Notes: generated from the letters alone by a model not told the origin. Shown: positions 26,565-35,604, numbered from the stretch's first letter. The stretch: 64,000 nucleotides of DNA from Sphingobacteriales bacterium (GCA_004144185.1 SEFP01000001.1:372001-436000); one strand, 5' to 3'. A program made the numbers and translations.

Positions 26565-27761
26565 CTATTGCTTTTGCAAGGCGTCTACCCAGCCGGCCAG
26601 AATCCGGGAACGGTCGAAATGGGCTTCCACAAATGCCCGCCCTGCCTTTGCTATGGTTTGTGCCCACAGCGGTTCTGCTACTACTCTGGCCAGCGCCTGT
26701 GCAAACGCTTCAGGGCTATCTGCAATCAGTGCCTGAACGCCGGGAACCACCGGAATGCCCTGCATGCCCACAGTCGTACTGATAATGAGTTTTCCGGACG
26801 CCATCGCCTCCAGAATCTTGACCCGGATGCCGCCACCGGAGCGCAACGGAACCACCAGGATAGGTTTGTCGGCCGTAAAGGCCTGCGCATCGGCTACCTC
26901 GCCAGTGATCTGTATTGTTCCGGACGCCAGTGCTTTCAGGGATTCGGGCATATGCCGACCGGCAAACGTAAGCGGCACCTCCGGGGCCGATTGTGTAACC
27001 AGTGGAGCAACCTGTTCGGCAAACCAGCGTACGGCTTCCACATTGGGCAACCAGTCCATAGCAGCCAGATGATAGCCTGCCAGCGCCAACGGCCAGGGCT
27101 GCACGGGATATGCCGCCAGATCGATGCAGAACGGCACCACCTGGATACGCGTTTCCGGGACCACACGGGCGGCTACAGTCGCGTCTGCTGCTGTGACTGG
27201 CAACAACCAGTCGAATAGCGGCCATATTTTTTGCTCATACGCAGCCATCCGCCGGCTGAGGTTTTTCAGGTAGCGTCGCTTGACCGGATGCGCTGTTTCG
27301 TGAGCCAGCCGCTCCCAGATTTCCGCTTCTACATTGTTCATCCGGAAAACAGCCTTCGCAGCAGGCGCTATGTTCCGGATTGTAGGAAGATACGAGGCCA
27401 GAAAAGGACTTTCGATATGCACCACCTCCGGCTGAAACTGCTGTAATTCCTGTTGCAGGGCTTCGGAAAACGCATTGCTTTCAAACCGCGTTACGTGGTA
27501 CGGTTCCCGGCTCAGCAGCCAGTTGCGCACCAGCGAGATCGGTTTGATATCATTATTAACCGGGATCGTCCGGATGGCTTCCAGTCCGGGCCAGACCGCA
27601 GGCAATCTGGCAGGATCTGTGAAGTGCCGGCTCGTGTTCATCGCCAGCAACCGGCTGGTACATCCGGCTTCGGGATATCCTTTCAAAAATACATCCATAC
27701 CCAATGCACCTCCATCATTGAGAGGATATGGTACACGGTTGGTCAGGATCAGTACGCGCAA
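26565..27761 (-). CDS. Glycosyltransferase family 4 protein
   Basis: A 398-residue GT-B glycosyltransferase with the entry LILTNRVPYPLNDGGALGMD, a helix-rich middle (YLKNLSRRMAAYEQKIWPLFDW) and the donor motif RSGGGIRVKILEAMASGKLIIS. Its N-terminus resembles the glycosyltransferase ending at 25133, so the two may be paralogues. The TTG at 27761 is the only start before the conserved strand and overlaps a TAGCTTTG box, which leaves the true start open. It is divergent from the formyltransferase; the spacer to the ATG at 27830 is 68 bp. Confidence 0.85.
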   Translation of the reverse strand: MRVLILTNRVPYPLNDGGALGMDVFLKGYPEAGCTSRLLAMNTSRHFTDPARLPAVWPGLEAIRTIPVNNDIKPISLVRNWLLSREPYHVTRFESNAFSEALQQELQQFQPEVVHIESPFLASYLPTIRNIAPAAKAVFRMNNVEAEIWERLAHETAHPVKRRYLKNLSRRMAAYEQKIWPLFDWLLPVTAADATVAARVVPETRIQVVPFCIDLAAYPVQPWPLALAGYHLAAMDWLPNVEAVRWFAEQVAPLVTQSAPEVPLTFAGRHMPESLKALASGTIQITGEVADAQAFTADKPILVVPLRSGGGIRVKILEAMASGKLIISTTVGMQGIPVVPGVQALIADSPEAFAQALARVVAEPLWAQTIAKAGRAFVEAHFDRSRILAGWVDALQKQ

Positions 27762-27829
27762 AGCTATAAATCTTGAAAGGGGCTGCGAAGATAGACGGCG
27801 ATGCCCTACGTACCTTGCAGGCGCTTACG

Positions 27830-28591
27830 ATGCAGCAGATACAGACCGTTGTTTTTTTAGGATCCAAGCCAATCGGCTATCAGTGCTTCGCGCATTTAAT
27901 CGGGCAACAGGATATTCTGGGCTACAAGGTCATTGGACTGCTCACCCAGCAGCGCACTGAATTTGCGGGTGCCGCGAATCTGACGCAACTGGCCACACAG
28001 CATGGCATTCCGGTGCTCGATACGCCGGATGACCTTCCGGAAACCGACCTGCTGTACTCGGTGCAGTACCACGCCATCCTGACGCCGGCGCAACTGGCAA
28101 AAGCCCGGATAGCGGCGCTCAACCTGCATATGGCCCCGCTTCCGGAATACCGGGGCGCGAATCAGTTTTCGATGGCCTTGCTCGACGGCAAAACCGAATT
28201 TGGCACCACCCTTCACCTGATGGATGCCCGGATTGATCACGGGGCTATTCTGTTTCAGAAACGCTTTCCCATTCCGGACGCCTGCTGGGTTGAAGACCTG
28301 TATACGCTTACAGAGACCGCCTCACTCCAACTCTTTACAGAAACCCTACCCGCTGTGGTTTCGGGAACGTATACGCCGGTTCCGCAACAGGAACTGGAAG
28401 CGCAGTATGGCAGTCAGCTGCATTACAAAAACGAGATCCGTACGCTTAAAGAACTTCCGGAAGCATCCTGTTCGGAGCAGCTGTTGCGCACCGTCCGGGC
28501 TACCTCCATGCCGGGGTTCGAGCCTCCGTACCTGCGGACAGCCGGCGGCGAAAAGATCTACCTGGTCCGCGAAAAAGATTTAAAACGTTAG
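27830..28591 (+). CDS. Formyltransferase family protein
   Basis: A 253-residue protein of the methionyl-tRNA/sugar formyltransferase superfamily. After a Rossmann start (QTVVFLGSKPIGYQCFAHL) it has the catalytic Asn-His pair and context in LNLHMAPLPEYRGANQFSMA and the matching Asp in LMDARIDHGAILFQKRF. Compared with Met-tRNA formyltransferase (about 310 residues) it lacks most of the C-terminal domain, so it is more likely a sugar N-formyltransferase that modifies an amino sugar on a surface glycan, in keeping with its glycosyltransferase neighbours. It abuts the next gene with no gap (stop at 28591, ATG at 28592). Confidence 0.85.
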   Translation: MQQIQTVVFLGSKPIGYQCFAHLIGQQDILGYKVIGLLTQQRTEFAGAANLTQLATQHGIPVLDTPDDLPETDLLYSVQYHAILTPAQLAKARIAALNLHMAPLPEYRGANQFSMALLDGKTEFGTTLHLMDARIDHGAILFQKRFPIPDACWVEDLYTLTETASLQLFTETLPAVVSGTYTPVPQQELEAQYGSQLHYKNEIRTLKELPEASCSEQLLRTVRATSMPGFEPPYLRTAGGEKIYLVREKDLKR

Positions 28592-29695
28592 ATGACCCAG
28601 GCAAAGCGCATTGTTTGCACCATCACTTCTGATCCGGCTTATGATCAGCGGATGATCCGCATCTGTACGGCCCTGCAGAAAGGAGGCTATGAGGTGACGC
28701 TCGTAGGCCGGTTGCGCGCGCAGTCCACAGACCTGCCCCTGCAACCGTTTAAACAGGTACGCCTGGATATGCGCAGCCGGGATTCCGGAAAGCTGTTTTA
28801 CTTCGTGTATTGGATCAAGCTGTTCTGGTTTCTGTTCTTTGTTCCGGCCGATGCATTGTGTGCGATCGATCTGGATACGATTCTGCCTGTCTTGTGGGTC
28901 TCCAGGCTACGGCGGTTGAAGCGGGTGTATGACGCCCATGAACTGTTTACGGAAATGGAAGAGGTAGTGTCCCGACCGGCTACGCGACGGATGTGGCTGT
29001 GGATTGAGCGCCACAGCGTACCGCAGTTTCGTTATGGCTATACTGTCAGTCAGATGTACGCCCGCGAATTCCGGGAGCGTTATGATGTGGAATACGCCAT
29101 CGTACGCAACGCGACTGTTTTACGCCCACTGCTTCCGGTTCCGGAAGAGCGGGGCTACATTTTATATCAGGGCGCGGTGAATAAAGGACGCTGTTTTGAA
29201 CAGTTGATTCCGGCCATGCAGCACGTCAACGGTCGGCTGCTGATTGCAGGGGACGGGAATTTTATGGCGGACGCCCAGGCGATGGTGAAGGAATTGAAAT
29301 TGGACGACAAGGTGCAGTTCACCGGCTACATTCCACCAACGGAACTGCCTCAGTACACCCGTGGAGCGCTTGTAGGAATTACTTTGTTTGAGGCCCGGAG
29401 TAAGAGCAACCTCTACAGTCTGGCCAATCGTTTCTTTGACTATATGCATGCGGGTGTTCCGCAACTAGCCGGTGCGTATCCGGAATACACCGCTATCAAT
29501 GAGGAGTTTGAAATCGCCCTGTTGATTCCGGAAATCACGCCAACAGCGATTGCTGCCGGCCTCAACCAATTGATCGAAGATCAAGCTTATTGGCAGCGGC
29601 TGCACGAAGCGGCCCTTCGGGCACGCGAGGTGTATAACTGGGGAGCCGAAGAAGCGCGATTATTGAACGTCTGGCAGCACGTATTTGCCTCATGA
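28592..29695 (+). CDS. Glycosyltransferase (GT4-like)
   Basis: A 367-residue GT-B protein: N-terminal IVCTITSDPAYDQRMIRICTA, a membrane-associated hydrophobic stretch (LFYFVYWIKLFWFLFFV) like those of glycosyltransferases using lipid-linked acceptors, and a donor domain with GYIPPTELPQYTRGALVGI and SLANRFFDYMHAGVPQLA. It follows the formyltransferase without a gap and its last codon overlaps the next start (ATGA at 29692-29695), so three genes form a tight operon. The acceptor and donor sugars are unknown. Confidence 0.85.
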   Translation: MTQAKRIVCTITSDPAYDQRMIRICTALQKGGYEVTLVGRLRAQSTDLPLQPFKQVRLDMRSRDSGKLFYFVYWIKLFWFLFFVPADALCAIDLDTILPVLWVSRLRRLKRVYDAHELFTEMEEVVSRPATRRMWLWIERHSVPQFRYGYTVSQMYAREFRERYDVEYAIVRNATVLRPLLPVPEERGYILYQGAVNKGRCFEQLIPAMQHVNGRLLIAGDGNFMADAQAMVKELKLDDKVQFTGYIPPTELPQYTRGALVGITLFEARSKSNLYSLANRFFDYMHAGVPQLAGAYPEYTAINEEFEIALLIPEITPTAIAAGLNQLIEDQAYWQRLHEAALRAREVYNWGAEEARLLNVWQHVFAS

Positions 29696-30450
29696 TCAAC
29701 GCCCCTTCCTTCTCTGTAGTGCTTCCGGCGTATAATAATGCAGCGACGGTCATCCCCGCCATCGAAAGCATCTTGCACCAAACCTATCCGCCTCTGGAAG
29801 TGATTGTGATCGATGATGGCAGCACAGATAGTACCCCTACACTGGTACAAACCAGATTTGGCGACCTGGTCCGGCTACTCATCTTTCCGGAAAATCAGGG
29901 TCCGGCAGCGGCCCGCAATGCCGGGTTGGAACAGGCCTCTGGTACCCATATCGCGTTCCTGGATGCGGATGATACCTGGCTGCCGCAGAAGCTGGAGGCA
30001 ATGGCAGGAGTTCTTCATCAGTTTCCGGATACACACCTACTCTTTCATGCGCACAGTCTGTTGCCCGTTTCCATTCAGGAGGTTGCACCGCAGCAGGTGC
30101 CCTTCCGGAATCTGTTATGGCGCAATCCGGTAGCAACGCCGTGCGCCGTGGTGCGTAACGACGGCCTGCGTTTTGACAACCAGTTGCGCTGGATGGAAGA
30201 CTGGGATTTTTTTCTACGTGCAGCCGAGGCCGGTCCGGTTATGTATTTACCGCAGCCGTTTACTGTTCTGGGTCGTCCCATTCTTTCGGCAGGCGGACAA
30301 AGCAGTGCGCACTGGCAGATGCGAAAAGCTGAGATGCAGGTATTATTTCGCTTTGCCCGACGTCAACAGGGGTACTGGCCGCTGGTCCCGGGCTGGATTC
30401 TGTTTATCCTTGCCAAGCATCTATATCAGTCGGCCCTGCGTCTGGGTTGA
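29692..30450 (+). CDS. Glycosyltransferase family 2 protein
   Basis: A 252-residue GT-A enzyme. It has the full N-terminal GT2 signature SVVLPAYNNAATVIPAIESI, VIVIDDGSTDST and the DxD-type metal site FLDADDTW, followed by a polar acceptor domain containing WMEDWDFFLRAAE (the ED motif). There are no membrane helices beyond a mild C-terminal hydrophobic segment. Overlap of 4 bp with the preceding gene shows coupling. The last 47 bp of the gene overlap the 3' end of ftsE on the other strand. Confidence 0.9.
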   Translation: MINAPSFSVVLPAYNNAATVIPAIESILHQTYPPLEVIVIDDGSTDSTPTLVQTRFGDLVRLLIFPENQGPAAARNAGLEQASGTHIAFLDADDTWLPQKLEAMAGVLHQFPDTHLLFHAHSLLPVSIQEVAPQQVPFRNLLWRNPVATPCAVVRNDGLRFDNQLRWMEDWDFFLRAAEAGPVMYLPQPFTVLGRPILSAGGQSSAHWQMRKAEMQVLFRFARRQQGYWPLVPGWILFILAKHLYQSALRLG

Positions 30451-31150
30451 GCGTGGCAGCAGCTTCATGAGCTCCGCTTACATCAAAGACTTTTCCTCCA
30501 TCTACCCGTACTACGCGTGCCGGGTATTTTTCAATAATGCTGTAGTCATGAGTGGCCATCACAATAGCAGAGCCATAGTCGCGGCAGATATTTCGTAGCA
30601 GAACCATAATCTCATCGCGGGTATCAGGATCGAGGTTACCGGTTGGTTCATCGGCCAGAATCAACTTGGGATTATTGAGCAGGGCACGGGCAATGTCAAC
30701 CCGTTGCTGTTCACCGCCACTCATCTGATACGTCATCTTTTGCGACTTGTCGCGCAGGCCTACTTTACTAAGTACACTGTCGATCTTTTCGCGCATCAGG
30801 GCTTTGTCTTTCCAGCCAGTAGCGCGCAGAACAAATTCCAGATTGGCGTACACATTCCGGTCGGAGAGCAACCGGAAATCCTGAAACACGATGCCCAGAT
30901 TCCGGCGCAGTGCCGGCAGAGTACGCCAGGTAAGTTTCCGCAGGTCATGTCCGGCCACGCTTCCTTCCCCTTCCCGGAGGGGCAGGTCGCCATACAGGGT
31001 TTTGAGCAGGCTCGATTTACCACTTCCTGTCTTACCAATCAGGTAAACAAATTCGCATTTATCTACCTGAAACTGTACGTCTTTGAGTACGGCTGTTTCA
31101 TCCTGATAAATGCGGGCATTCTGAAGGGAAATAATATTCGATTCGTTCAT
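30404..31150 (-). CDS. ftsE: Cell division ATP-binding protein FtsE
   Basis: A 248-residue ABC ATPase: Walker [10 protein letters not shown] (residues 39-47), Q-loop VFQDFRLL, signature [15 protein letters not shown], Walker [14 protein letters not shown] and the switch His in VMATHDYSI. FtsE works with the membrane protein FtsX at the division septum and activates cell-wall hydrolases. The N-terminal ATG at 31150 begins [10 protein letters not shown]; a longer reading would cross a TATCTTTG promoter box. FtsX is not adjacent. The C-terminus has an extra tail of about 20 residues ([16 protein letters not shown]) beyond the usual length, lying over the GT2 3' end. Confidence 0.93.
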   Translation of the reverse strand: MNESNIISLQNARIYQDETAVLKDVQFQVDKCEFVYLIGKTGSGKSSLLKTLYGDLPLREGEGSVAGHDLRKLTWRTLPALRRNLGIVFQDFRLLSDRNVYANLEFVLRATGWKDKALMREKIDSVLSKVGLRDKSQKMTYQMSGGEQQRVDIARALLNNPKLILADEPTGNLDPDTRDEIMVLLRNICRDYGSAIVMATHDYSIIEKYPARVVRVDGGKVFDVSGAHEAAATLNPDAGPTDIDAWQG

Positions 31151-31198
31151 TTGGGTCAACAGGTATTTAATAAGGCACCGGGAATCTGAGGGACGTTC

Positions 31199-31206
31199 CA
31201 AAGATA
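31199..31206 (-). promoter_or_regulatory. -7 box (TAtcTTTG) of ftsE
   Basis: On the minus strand, TATCTTTG lies 48 bases upstream of the ftsE ATG, matching the phylum's -7 consensus. Confidence 0.5.
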
Positions 31207-31255
31207 GGATACAGGGTTCGGGCACTTCATAAGCCTTGATGGATTTGGGTAAAAT

Positions 31256-31287
31256 AAAAGCGGTTGCCACAAGTGGCAACCGCTTTT
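31256..31287 (-). terminator. Intrinsic terminator of the T9SS protease
   Basis: A 14-bp perfect stem (31256-31269 with 31274-31287, 4-nt loop) with an A-run on the plus strand, which becomes the T-run for the minus-strand gene ending at 31315. Confidence 0.88.
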
Positions 31288-31314
31288 CAACATACGGATG
31301 GGTACGGGAACGTC

Positions 31315-34221
31315 TTAGTTCACAACCAGTTTCTCAGTTTGATTGAGACCGCTGGATTGGATTTGAACCAGGTAGATTCCTTTTACAGCAACCGCAGCAG
31401 CCGGGATGTTGATGGTAGTCAGGCTACCCATTCCCTGTGCAGTGGTGCGATAAATTACTTTACCGGTAATATCAGTGACGGTGACGTTCACATCGCCGGT
31501 TGCATTTTTCAAGAGTACGGCTGTACCTGCCTGCGTTGGGTTAGGAGCCAGTGCAACACCACGATCGGCCAACACTTGCTCGTCAATGCCTTGCGGGTTG
31601 TTGGAAACGTGAATCCGGTCGATGAAGAAGTTGTTACCGGTGCCATAGCGCGATACGTTAGCACCCGGACGATAGCGGAAACGGAACAGGATGGAATTGG
31701 TGCTGCTGGTTACGACCGAACGCAGATCCAGGCTGTTTAATTTCCAGTCCCACTGGCCCATCGGCTCAAATGGAGTGCTTACTGCACCTTTGTTGTTCAG
31801 GTCACGTCCTCTCAGAACGCTTACACTTTTCCAGCTGTTACCACAATCCGTACTGGCGAATACCTGGAAGGTATCACGGGTATCAGTAGGCGGGTAGAAA
31901 GTAGTCCGGCTCGCGCTGGAAGAATAGAAGTTGAGGTTCAGATTCCCTCCGTTGTTCAGACCGGTCAGGTCAAACGGACGGGAGAAGAAATCATCAAAAT
32001 CACCATCAGGGGAGCTACCTGGCAGATTGAGCGTTGGCGTGTTGGTACCATAGCGGTAATCATATGTGCGGTACGCCATACTGGTGTTGTCATAGAATCC
32101 TACATTTGCCAGTTCCCACTTAAACGTGTTGTTGTAGTAGTTGAACATCGGCCAGCGGTCCCGGTCGCTGTTAGCCGCAAATTCCTGCCAGTAGCCAATA
32201 GGAGCAATCTGATCGTTTGCATCCGCTACATAGACCGCCTGGCGGGTTTCAGTATCAGACCCTGCATTGGACGTTGCGGTCAGGCTTACAGTCGCCCAGC
32301 CCGGTTGACTGAATGAAACAGCGATCGGAAGTGAGTTATTGGCCGGCGTTATGGTTGAAGGAGTCGCACCGTTGCTGAAGTTCCAGGTAATGCCATTGGC
32401 ACCAATCGTATCACCATACGTACGGTTGTAGAACGTGAAGGACTGACCGGTACACTTGTACACCACATCGCTGGAATTGTACACACCAGGAGAAACGTAC
32501 ATGGCTTCCGGACTGGTTGGCGAATTGGAATACTGCTGAAGCGAGAAGTCAGCCGCCGGACGGGTATCACGGCGCGGAATGATCGTTCCGTTAGCATCCA
32601 TAATACCGACCCGAACCAGATTGGCACGGCTGGACAGGTTGTTCCGGTTGGCCAGTGGAGACGCTGCAGCAAGACGCATATTCAGCGACTGTCCGTGAGT
32701 AAACATCTTAGAACAATAGGTATAATCCATTACGTTCTGAGAATTCACCGTATCCGGATAATCTACGAGGAACCCACCATCCGGCAGCGAAACCGCCTGA
32801 GCCGGGATGTTATAGTTACCGGTATCATTGATATACAGGCTCCGGTAGGTAGTCGTATCATAGATCCGGAAGAATCCATGGCGCAACCGCCAGTTATAGA
32901 AATAGCTATAGGTATTCCGGGCACCGGTATCATTTTTCAGATATACAACGCCTGAGATTTTTTGGTACGGAATGCTTACGGTATTGGTATCCTTGTACAT
33001 ACCCGGATTCACCGCGAAGCTCATGGTATACCCCATGCCTGGATTTACCTTCCAGCGAACCGGCACATTCATGACCCGACCACGTGGCAACCGGAGGGTA
33101 TCCGAGTAGGAGTTGGTCTGCACGCCATTGCGGGTCAGTTGAATAGTATACCCGGTTCCGGAATCGGCCGTGTAGATGCTTACAGTATCCAGATAGAATA
33201 CAGAGTAGGCATCAAAGCTGATTCCATCATTGATGGATGTAGAACGAATCTTACGGTTAGTGTCCGGTGTCAGTTTACCGGTAACAACCGGATTCAATGT
33301 ACAGACAGTATCATAGATAGCAGCGAGGTTCAAACAACCATCACCTGCTGGCGGTGGATGTCCTTTGGTAGGCGGGGTATCGAAAACACCGTCATCACCG
33401 CAGGAAATACCAGGGTTGTTGGTGTTACCCCATGTGTGCGCCAGGCTAAAGCTGTGCCCAATCTCGTGGCCAAGGGTATTGTCGAAATTAATATTGCGCT
33501 GACCGTTGGCAGTCGTAGCAGCCCAGCCCACCATTACGCCATCTACGGTAACCAGTTCCGGAATTCCGTTTACAGTACTCGGCTGGTACGCATAAGCAGC
33601 AGCACCGGCAGTAGTAATGAACCGGTTCACCCAGATATTAAAATAGGAATCCGGTGCCCAGCCGCCGATTTTAGCCGGATCGCCGCCTTTCAGTGTCAGA
33701 TAGCTGCGGTGACGGGTAATCCCATTGGTAGGCTGACCATTCGGGTCAACCTGCGCCAGATGGAAAACGAATTTAGTTTTTCCGACATACCGGCTGTTGG
33801 TACCCCGGATCAGGCCTTTGTAAGGCGCAATGATCTGTGACGTATCCGCATTCATCCGGTTGTAAAGGACATTCAGTTCGTCTACCACACCGTAAATCTG
33901 GTTGTCGGTTACGCTGGTAAACTCCGCGCCATAATTGTGCACGATATGGAATACCAGCGGAATGTGGTACACCGTAGTCGTGTCATTGGCAGTGAAAGTT
34001 GTTTTAGCAAATCTCGACAAATCCATTTTCCCCAGGGAAGCATCCAGTGTTTGCTTCCAGCGGGCGGCGTTCTCGGAAATCTGCTCGGGATATTTTTCCC
34101 GGGCTAGGCGTTCCATCTCGTCTGTGGCACAGGTACGGGTGGTGGTCTGCTGTGCCTGCACAGTGCCCACCAGTCCGGCCAAAAACGCCGAAGAAAGGAG
34201 TATTTTCTTTATCATGAGCAT
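31315..34221 (-). CDS. Secreted zinc metalloprotease (M43 pappalysin-type) with T9SS sorting domain
   Basis: A 968-residue secreted protease. A signal peptide (KKILLSSAFLAGLVGTVQAQ) leads a propeptide, then the metzincin motif HEIGHSFSLAH (zinc ligands H252, H256, H262), the M43-type CGDDGVFDTPPTKG, and the Met-turn NVMDYTYCSKMFTHGQ (M498). The gap between zinc motif and Met-turn is about 235 residues because a beta-domain (about 330-450, ending YFYNWRL) is inserted; M43 enzymes such as ulilysin have roughly 50-60. A PKD domain (about 590-670), a jelly-roll-like segment and a T9SS type A C-terminus (LAPNPTQAGTAVLLKNATG... GIYLVQIQSSG) follow. It is exported by T9SS and probably degrades proteins outside the cell. 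Confidence 0.93.
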   Translation of the reverse strand: MLMIKKILLSSAFLAGLVGTVQAQQTTTRTCATDEMERLAREKYPEQISENAARWKQTLDASLGKMDLSRFAKTTFTANDTTTVYHIPLVFHIVHNYGAEFTSVTDNQIYGVVDELNVLYNRMNADTSQIIAPYKGLIRGTNSRYVGKTKFVFHLAQVDPNGQPTNGITRHRSYLTLKGGDPAKIGGWAPDSYFNIWVNRFITTAGAAAYAYQPSTVNGIPELVTVDGVMVGWAATTANGQRNINFDNTLGHEIGHSFSLAHTWGNTNNPGISCGDDGVFDTPPTKGHPPPAGDGCLNLAAIYDTVCTLNPVVTGKLTPDTNRKIRSTSINDGISFDAYSVFYLDTVSIYTADSGTGYTIQLTRNGVQTNSYSDTLRLPRGRVMNVPVRWKVNPGMGYTMSFAVNPGMYKDTNTVSIPYQKISGVVYLKNDTGARNTYSYFYNWRLRHGFFRIYDTTTYRSLYINDTGNYNIPAQAVSLPDGGFLVDYPDTVNSQNVMDYTYCSKMFTHGQSLNMRLAAASPLANRNNLSSRANLVRVGIMDANGTIIPRRDTRPAADFSLQQYSNSPTSPEAMYVSPGVYNSSDVVYKCTGQSFTFYNRTYGDTIGANGITWNFSNGATPSTITPANNSLPIAVSFSQPGWATVSLTATSNAGSDTETRQAVYVADANDQIAPIGYWQEFAANSDRDRWPMFNYYNNTFKWELANVGFYDNTSMAYRTYDYRYGTNTPTLNLPGSSPDGDFDDFFSRPFDLTGLNNGGNLNLNFYSSSASRTTFYPPTDTRDTFQVFASTDCGNSWKSVSVLRGRDLNNKGAVSTPFEPMGQWDWKLNSLDLRSVVTSSTNSILFRFRYRPGANVSRYGTGNNFFIDRIHVSNNPQGIDEQVLADRGVALAPNPTQAGTAVLLKNATGDVNVTVTDITGKVIYRTTAQGMGSLTTINIPAAAVAVKGIYLVQIQSSGLNQTEKLVVN

Positions 34222-34252
34222 GGTGATAGCTGCTTCTATGAAGCAGGAAGTT

Positions 34253-34260
34253 CAAAAGTA
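34253..34260 (-). promoter_or_regulatory. -7 box (TActTTTG) of the T9SS protease
   Basis: A perfect -7 box on the minus strand, 31 bases before the ATG. A 7-bp hairpin (CTGCTTC at 34230-34236, GAAGCAG at 34240-34246) lies in the short leader. Confidence 0.5.
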
Positions 34261-34445
34261 ACGATAAATTGGTTAAAAAGGTTTGCTAAAGAGAGGAGTT
34301 TATTTTAAGGCAAAGCGCTCAGCAAGAATGCCTTTCCGGAGCCAAATAGTCTGATTCTATTGTCTTCATAAGGCCCTGGATCTGTTTCCGCTATTCCGGA
34401 AAAGATTCATAAATAGATCTGAGCCACTCCGGTTGCCAAAACCGC

Positions 34446-34480
34446 AAAAAGGGTAGCCTGCTTATGCGGCTACCCTTTTT
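34446..34480 (-). terminator. Intrinsic terminator of the glycine-zipper lipoprotein gene
   Basis: A 13-bp stem (34446-34458 with 34468-34480) flanked by A and T runs, directly downstream of the minus-strand gene ending at 34505. Confidence 0.88.
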
Positions 34481-34504
34481 CTGAGCGTACGATTTTAGAT
34501 ATGA

Positions 34505-35026
34505 TTACCGGCCATTTTTATGATCGATGATGGCACCTACACCCGTTCCGACGGCTGCACCACCCAATCCACCGATCAGTGCACCTACACCCCGGTTCCG
34601 TCCGTTGACGATAGCACCTCCGATGGCACCGGCACCAGCGCCGATTACTGCACCTTTAGCCTTGGCACTCCATCCTCTTTTGGCAGGGGTTGCTGGCTGG
34701 TAAACCGGAGCGGGCTCATAAGCGGCATTCGAATACGTAGCACGGTTGCTATACGTATTGCTGGAAGTTGCGGCCCTTCGCGGAGTTGAACGGCGGGTGG
34801 TCGTTACAACAGCGGTCTTGGTTGCGGCTTTCTGCTTGTCAGCAATAGCAGCGACTTCCTGCATCGAGTCCACTACCTGTTGTTTAACCAGTTCCATCTT
34901 CATGGAATCAATGGTAGCCTTGTGAGCAGCGACTACATCTGCCTGCTGGCTGGTTTCAGAATTTTGACAGGCCACGAAGCTCATCGTAAGCATTCCAAAG
35001 GCGGCCACAGAAAAAATACGTTTCAT
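34505..35026 (-). CDS. Glycine-zipper lipoprotein
   Basis: A 173-residue protein with a lipoprotein signal (MKRIFSVAAFGMLTMSFVAC), a coiled-coil-like segment (residues 20-70), a Ser/Thr/Arg- and Tyr-rich linker, and a C-terminal glycine zipper (KGAVIGAGAGAIGGAIVNG and GVGALIGGLGGAAVGTGVGAI) of the YMGG/glycine-zipper class. Such proteins sit in the outer membrane and help keep envelope integrity. The ATG at 35026 opens the signal peptide; the longer reading adds no coding-like sequence. It is a single gene with its own terminator. Confidence 0.83.
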   Translation of the reverse strand: MKRIFSVAAFGMLTMSFVACQNSETSQQADVVAAHKATIDSMKMELVKQQVVDSMQEVAAIADKQKAATKTAVVTTTRRSTPRRAATSSNTYSNRATYSNAAYEPAPVYQPATPAKRGWSAKAKGAVIGAGAGAIGGAIVNGRNRGVGALIGGLGGAAVGTGVGAIIDHKNGR

Positions 35027-35234
35027 AAAAAATCCGTTTTTAAAATGAGTTATTACGCTCAGTGAGGAATAAAAAAGACCAGGCCAAGAAAACAAGCCAG
35101 CATAACATTGATGCAATGCGGCGGCTTTCGTACTTCTAAGACCCGGGCCTAAACAGGAAGTTTAAGAGCGCTAAATTTTTTCCGAACCTCTTCCGGAATT
35201 TTCTTGACCTTAATTCGTTCCAGCATACAACCAA

Positions 35235-35270
35235 AAAAGGGACGCCTGCATGCATGCAGGCGTCCCTTTT
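35235..35270 (-). terminator. Terminator after tRNA-Leu
   Basis: A perfect 36-bp palindrome (stem AAAAGGGACGCCTGCA, TGCA centre) with a T6 run on the minus strand, eight bases beyond the 3' end of tRNA-Leu. Confidence 0.9.
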
Positions 35271-35277
35271 GATACTG

Positions 35278-35362
35278 TGCCCCAGGCCGGACTCGAACCG
35301 GCACGAGCATTGCGGCTCAAGGGATTTTAAGTCCCTCGTGTCTACCATTTCACCACCAGGGC
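35278..35362 (-). tRNA. tRNA-Leu (anticodon UAA)
   Basis: The minus strand folds as a class II tRNA: acceptor GCCCTGG/CTGGGGC with two wobble pairs, D arm, anticodon stem GAGGGA/TCCCTT with loop CTTAAAA (anticodon TAA), a long variable arm and T arm GCCGGTTCGAGTCCGGC. The discriminator is A and CCA is not encoded. Confidence 0.95.
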
Positions 35363-35370
35363 GGCCACAG

Positions 35371-35378
35371 CAAAGCTA
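35371..35378 (-). promoter_or_regulatory. -7 box (TAgcTTTG) of tRNA-Leu
   Basis: TAgcTTTG on the minus strand ends 8 bases before the 5' end of tRNA-Leu. It follows the terminator of tRNA-Gly, so tRNA-Leu has its own promoter. A TTTG with a shorter spacing (15 bases) is the only -33 candidate. Confidence 0.5.
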
Positions 35379-35396
35379 TCTCATTGCTACAAACAA

Positions 35397-35428
35397 AAAA
35401 TTCCAAACCGGAACCGGCTTGGAATTTT
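35397..35428 (-). terminator. Terminator after tRNA-Gly
   Basis: Stem AAAATTCCAA/TTGGAATTTT (35397-35406, 35419-35428) followed on the minus strand by a T-run, nine bases downstream of tRNA-Gly. Confidence 0.8.
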
Positions 35429-35436
35429 AGAAAAAG

Positions 35437-35509
35437 AGCGGAAGACGAGATTCGAACCCGCGACCCCAACCTTGGCAAGGTTGTGCTCTACCAGCTGAGC
35501 TACTTCCGC
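35437..35509 (-). tRNA. tRNA-Gly (anticodon GCC)
   Basis: A 73-nt cloverleaf on the minus strand: acceptor GCGGAAG/CTTCCGC, D arm AGCTCAGCTGGTAGAGC, anticodon stem CAACC/GGTTG with loop TTGCCAA, T arm GCGGGTTCGAATCTCGT. Discriminator U; no encoded CCA. Confidence 0.96.
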
Positions 35510-35573
35510 TTGAAATACTTCTAAGAACCTATCCCGACCTCAAACTAAACCGTTCCGTTTGCGGTTGGGAGTG

Positions 35574-35604
35574 CAAATGTACATTTCGATTTGAAATCAC
35601 CAAA
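35574..35604 (-). promoter_or_regulatory. Promoter of tRNA-Gly (TTTG-N19-TAcaTTTG)
   Basis: On the minus strand TTTG (35604-35601), exactly 19 bases, then TAcaTTTG (35581-35574): a full match to the Bacteroidetes sigma-A promoter. The start would be near 35567, about 58 bases before the mature tRNA. Confidence 0.82.
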
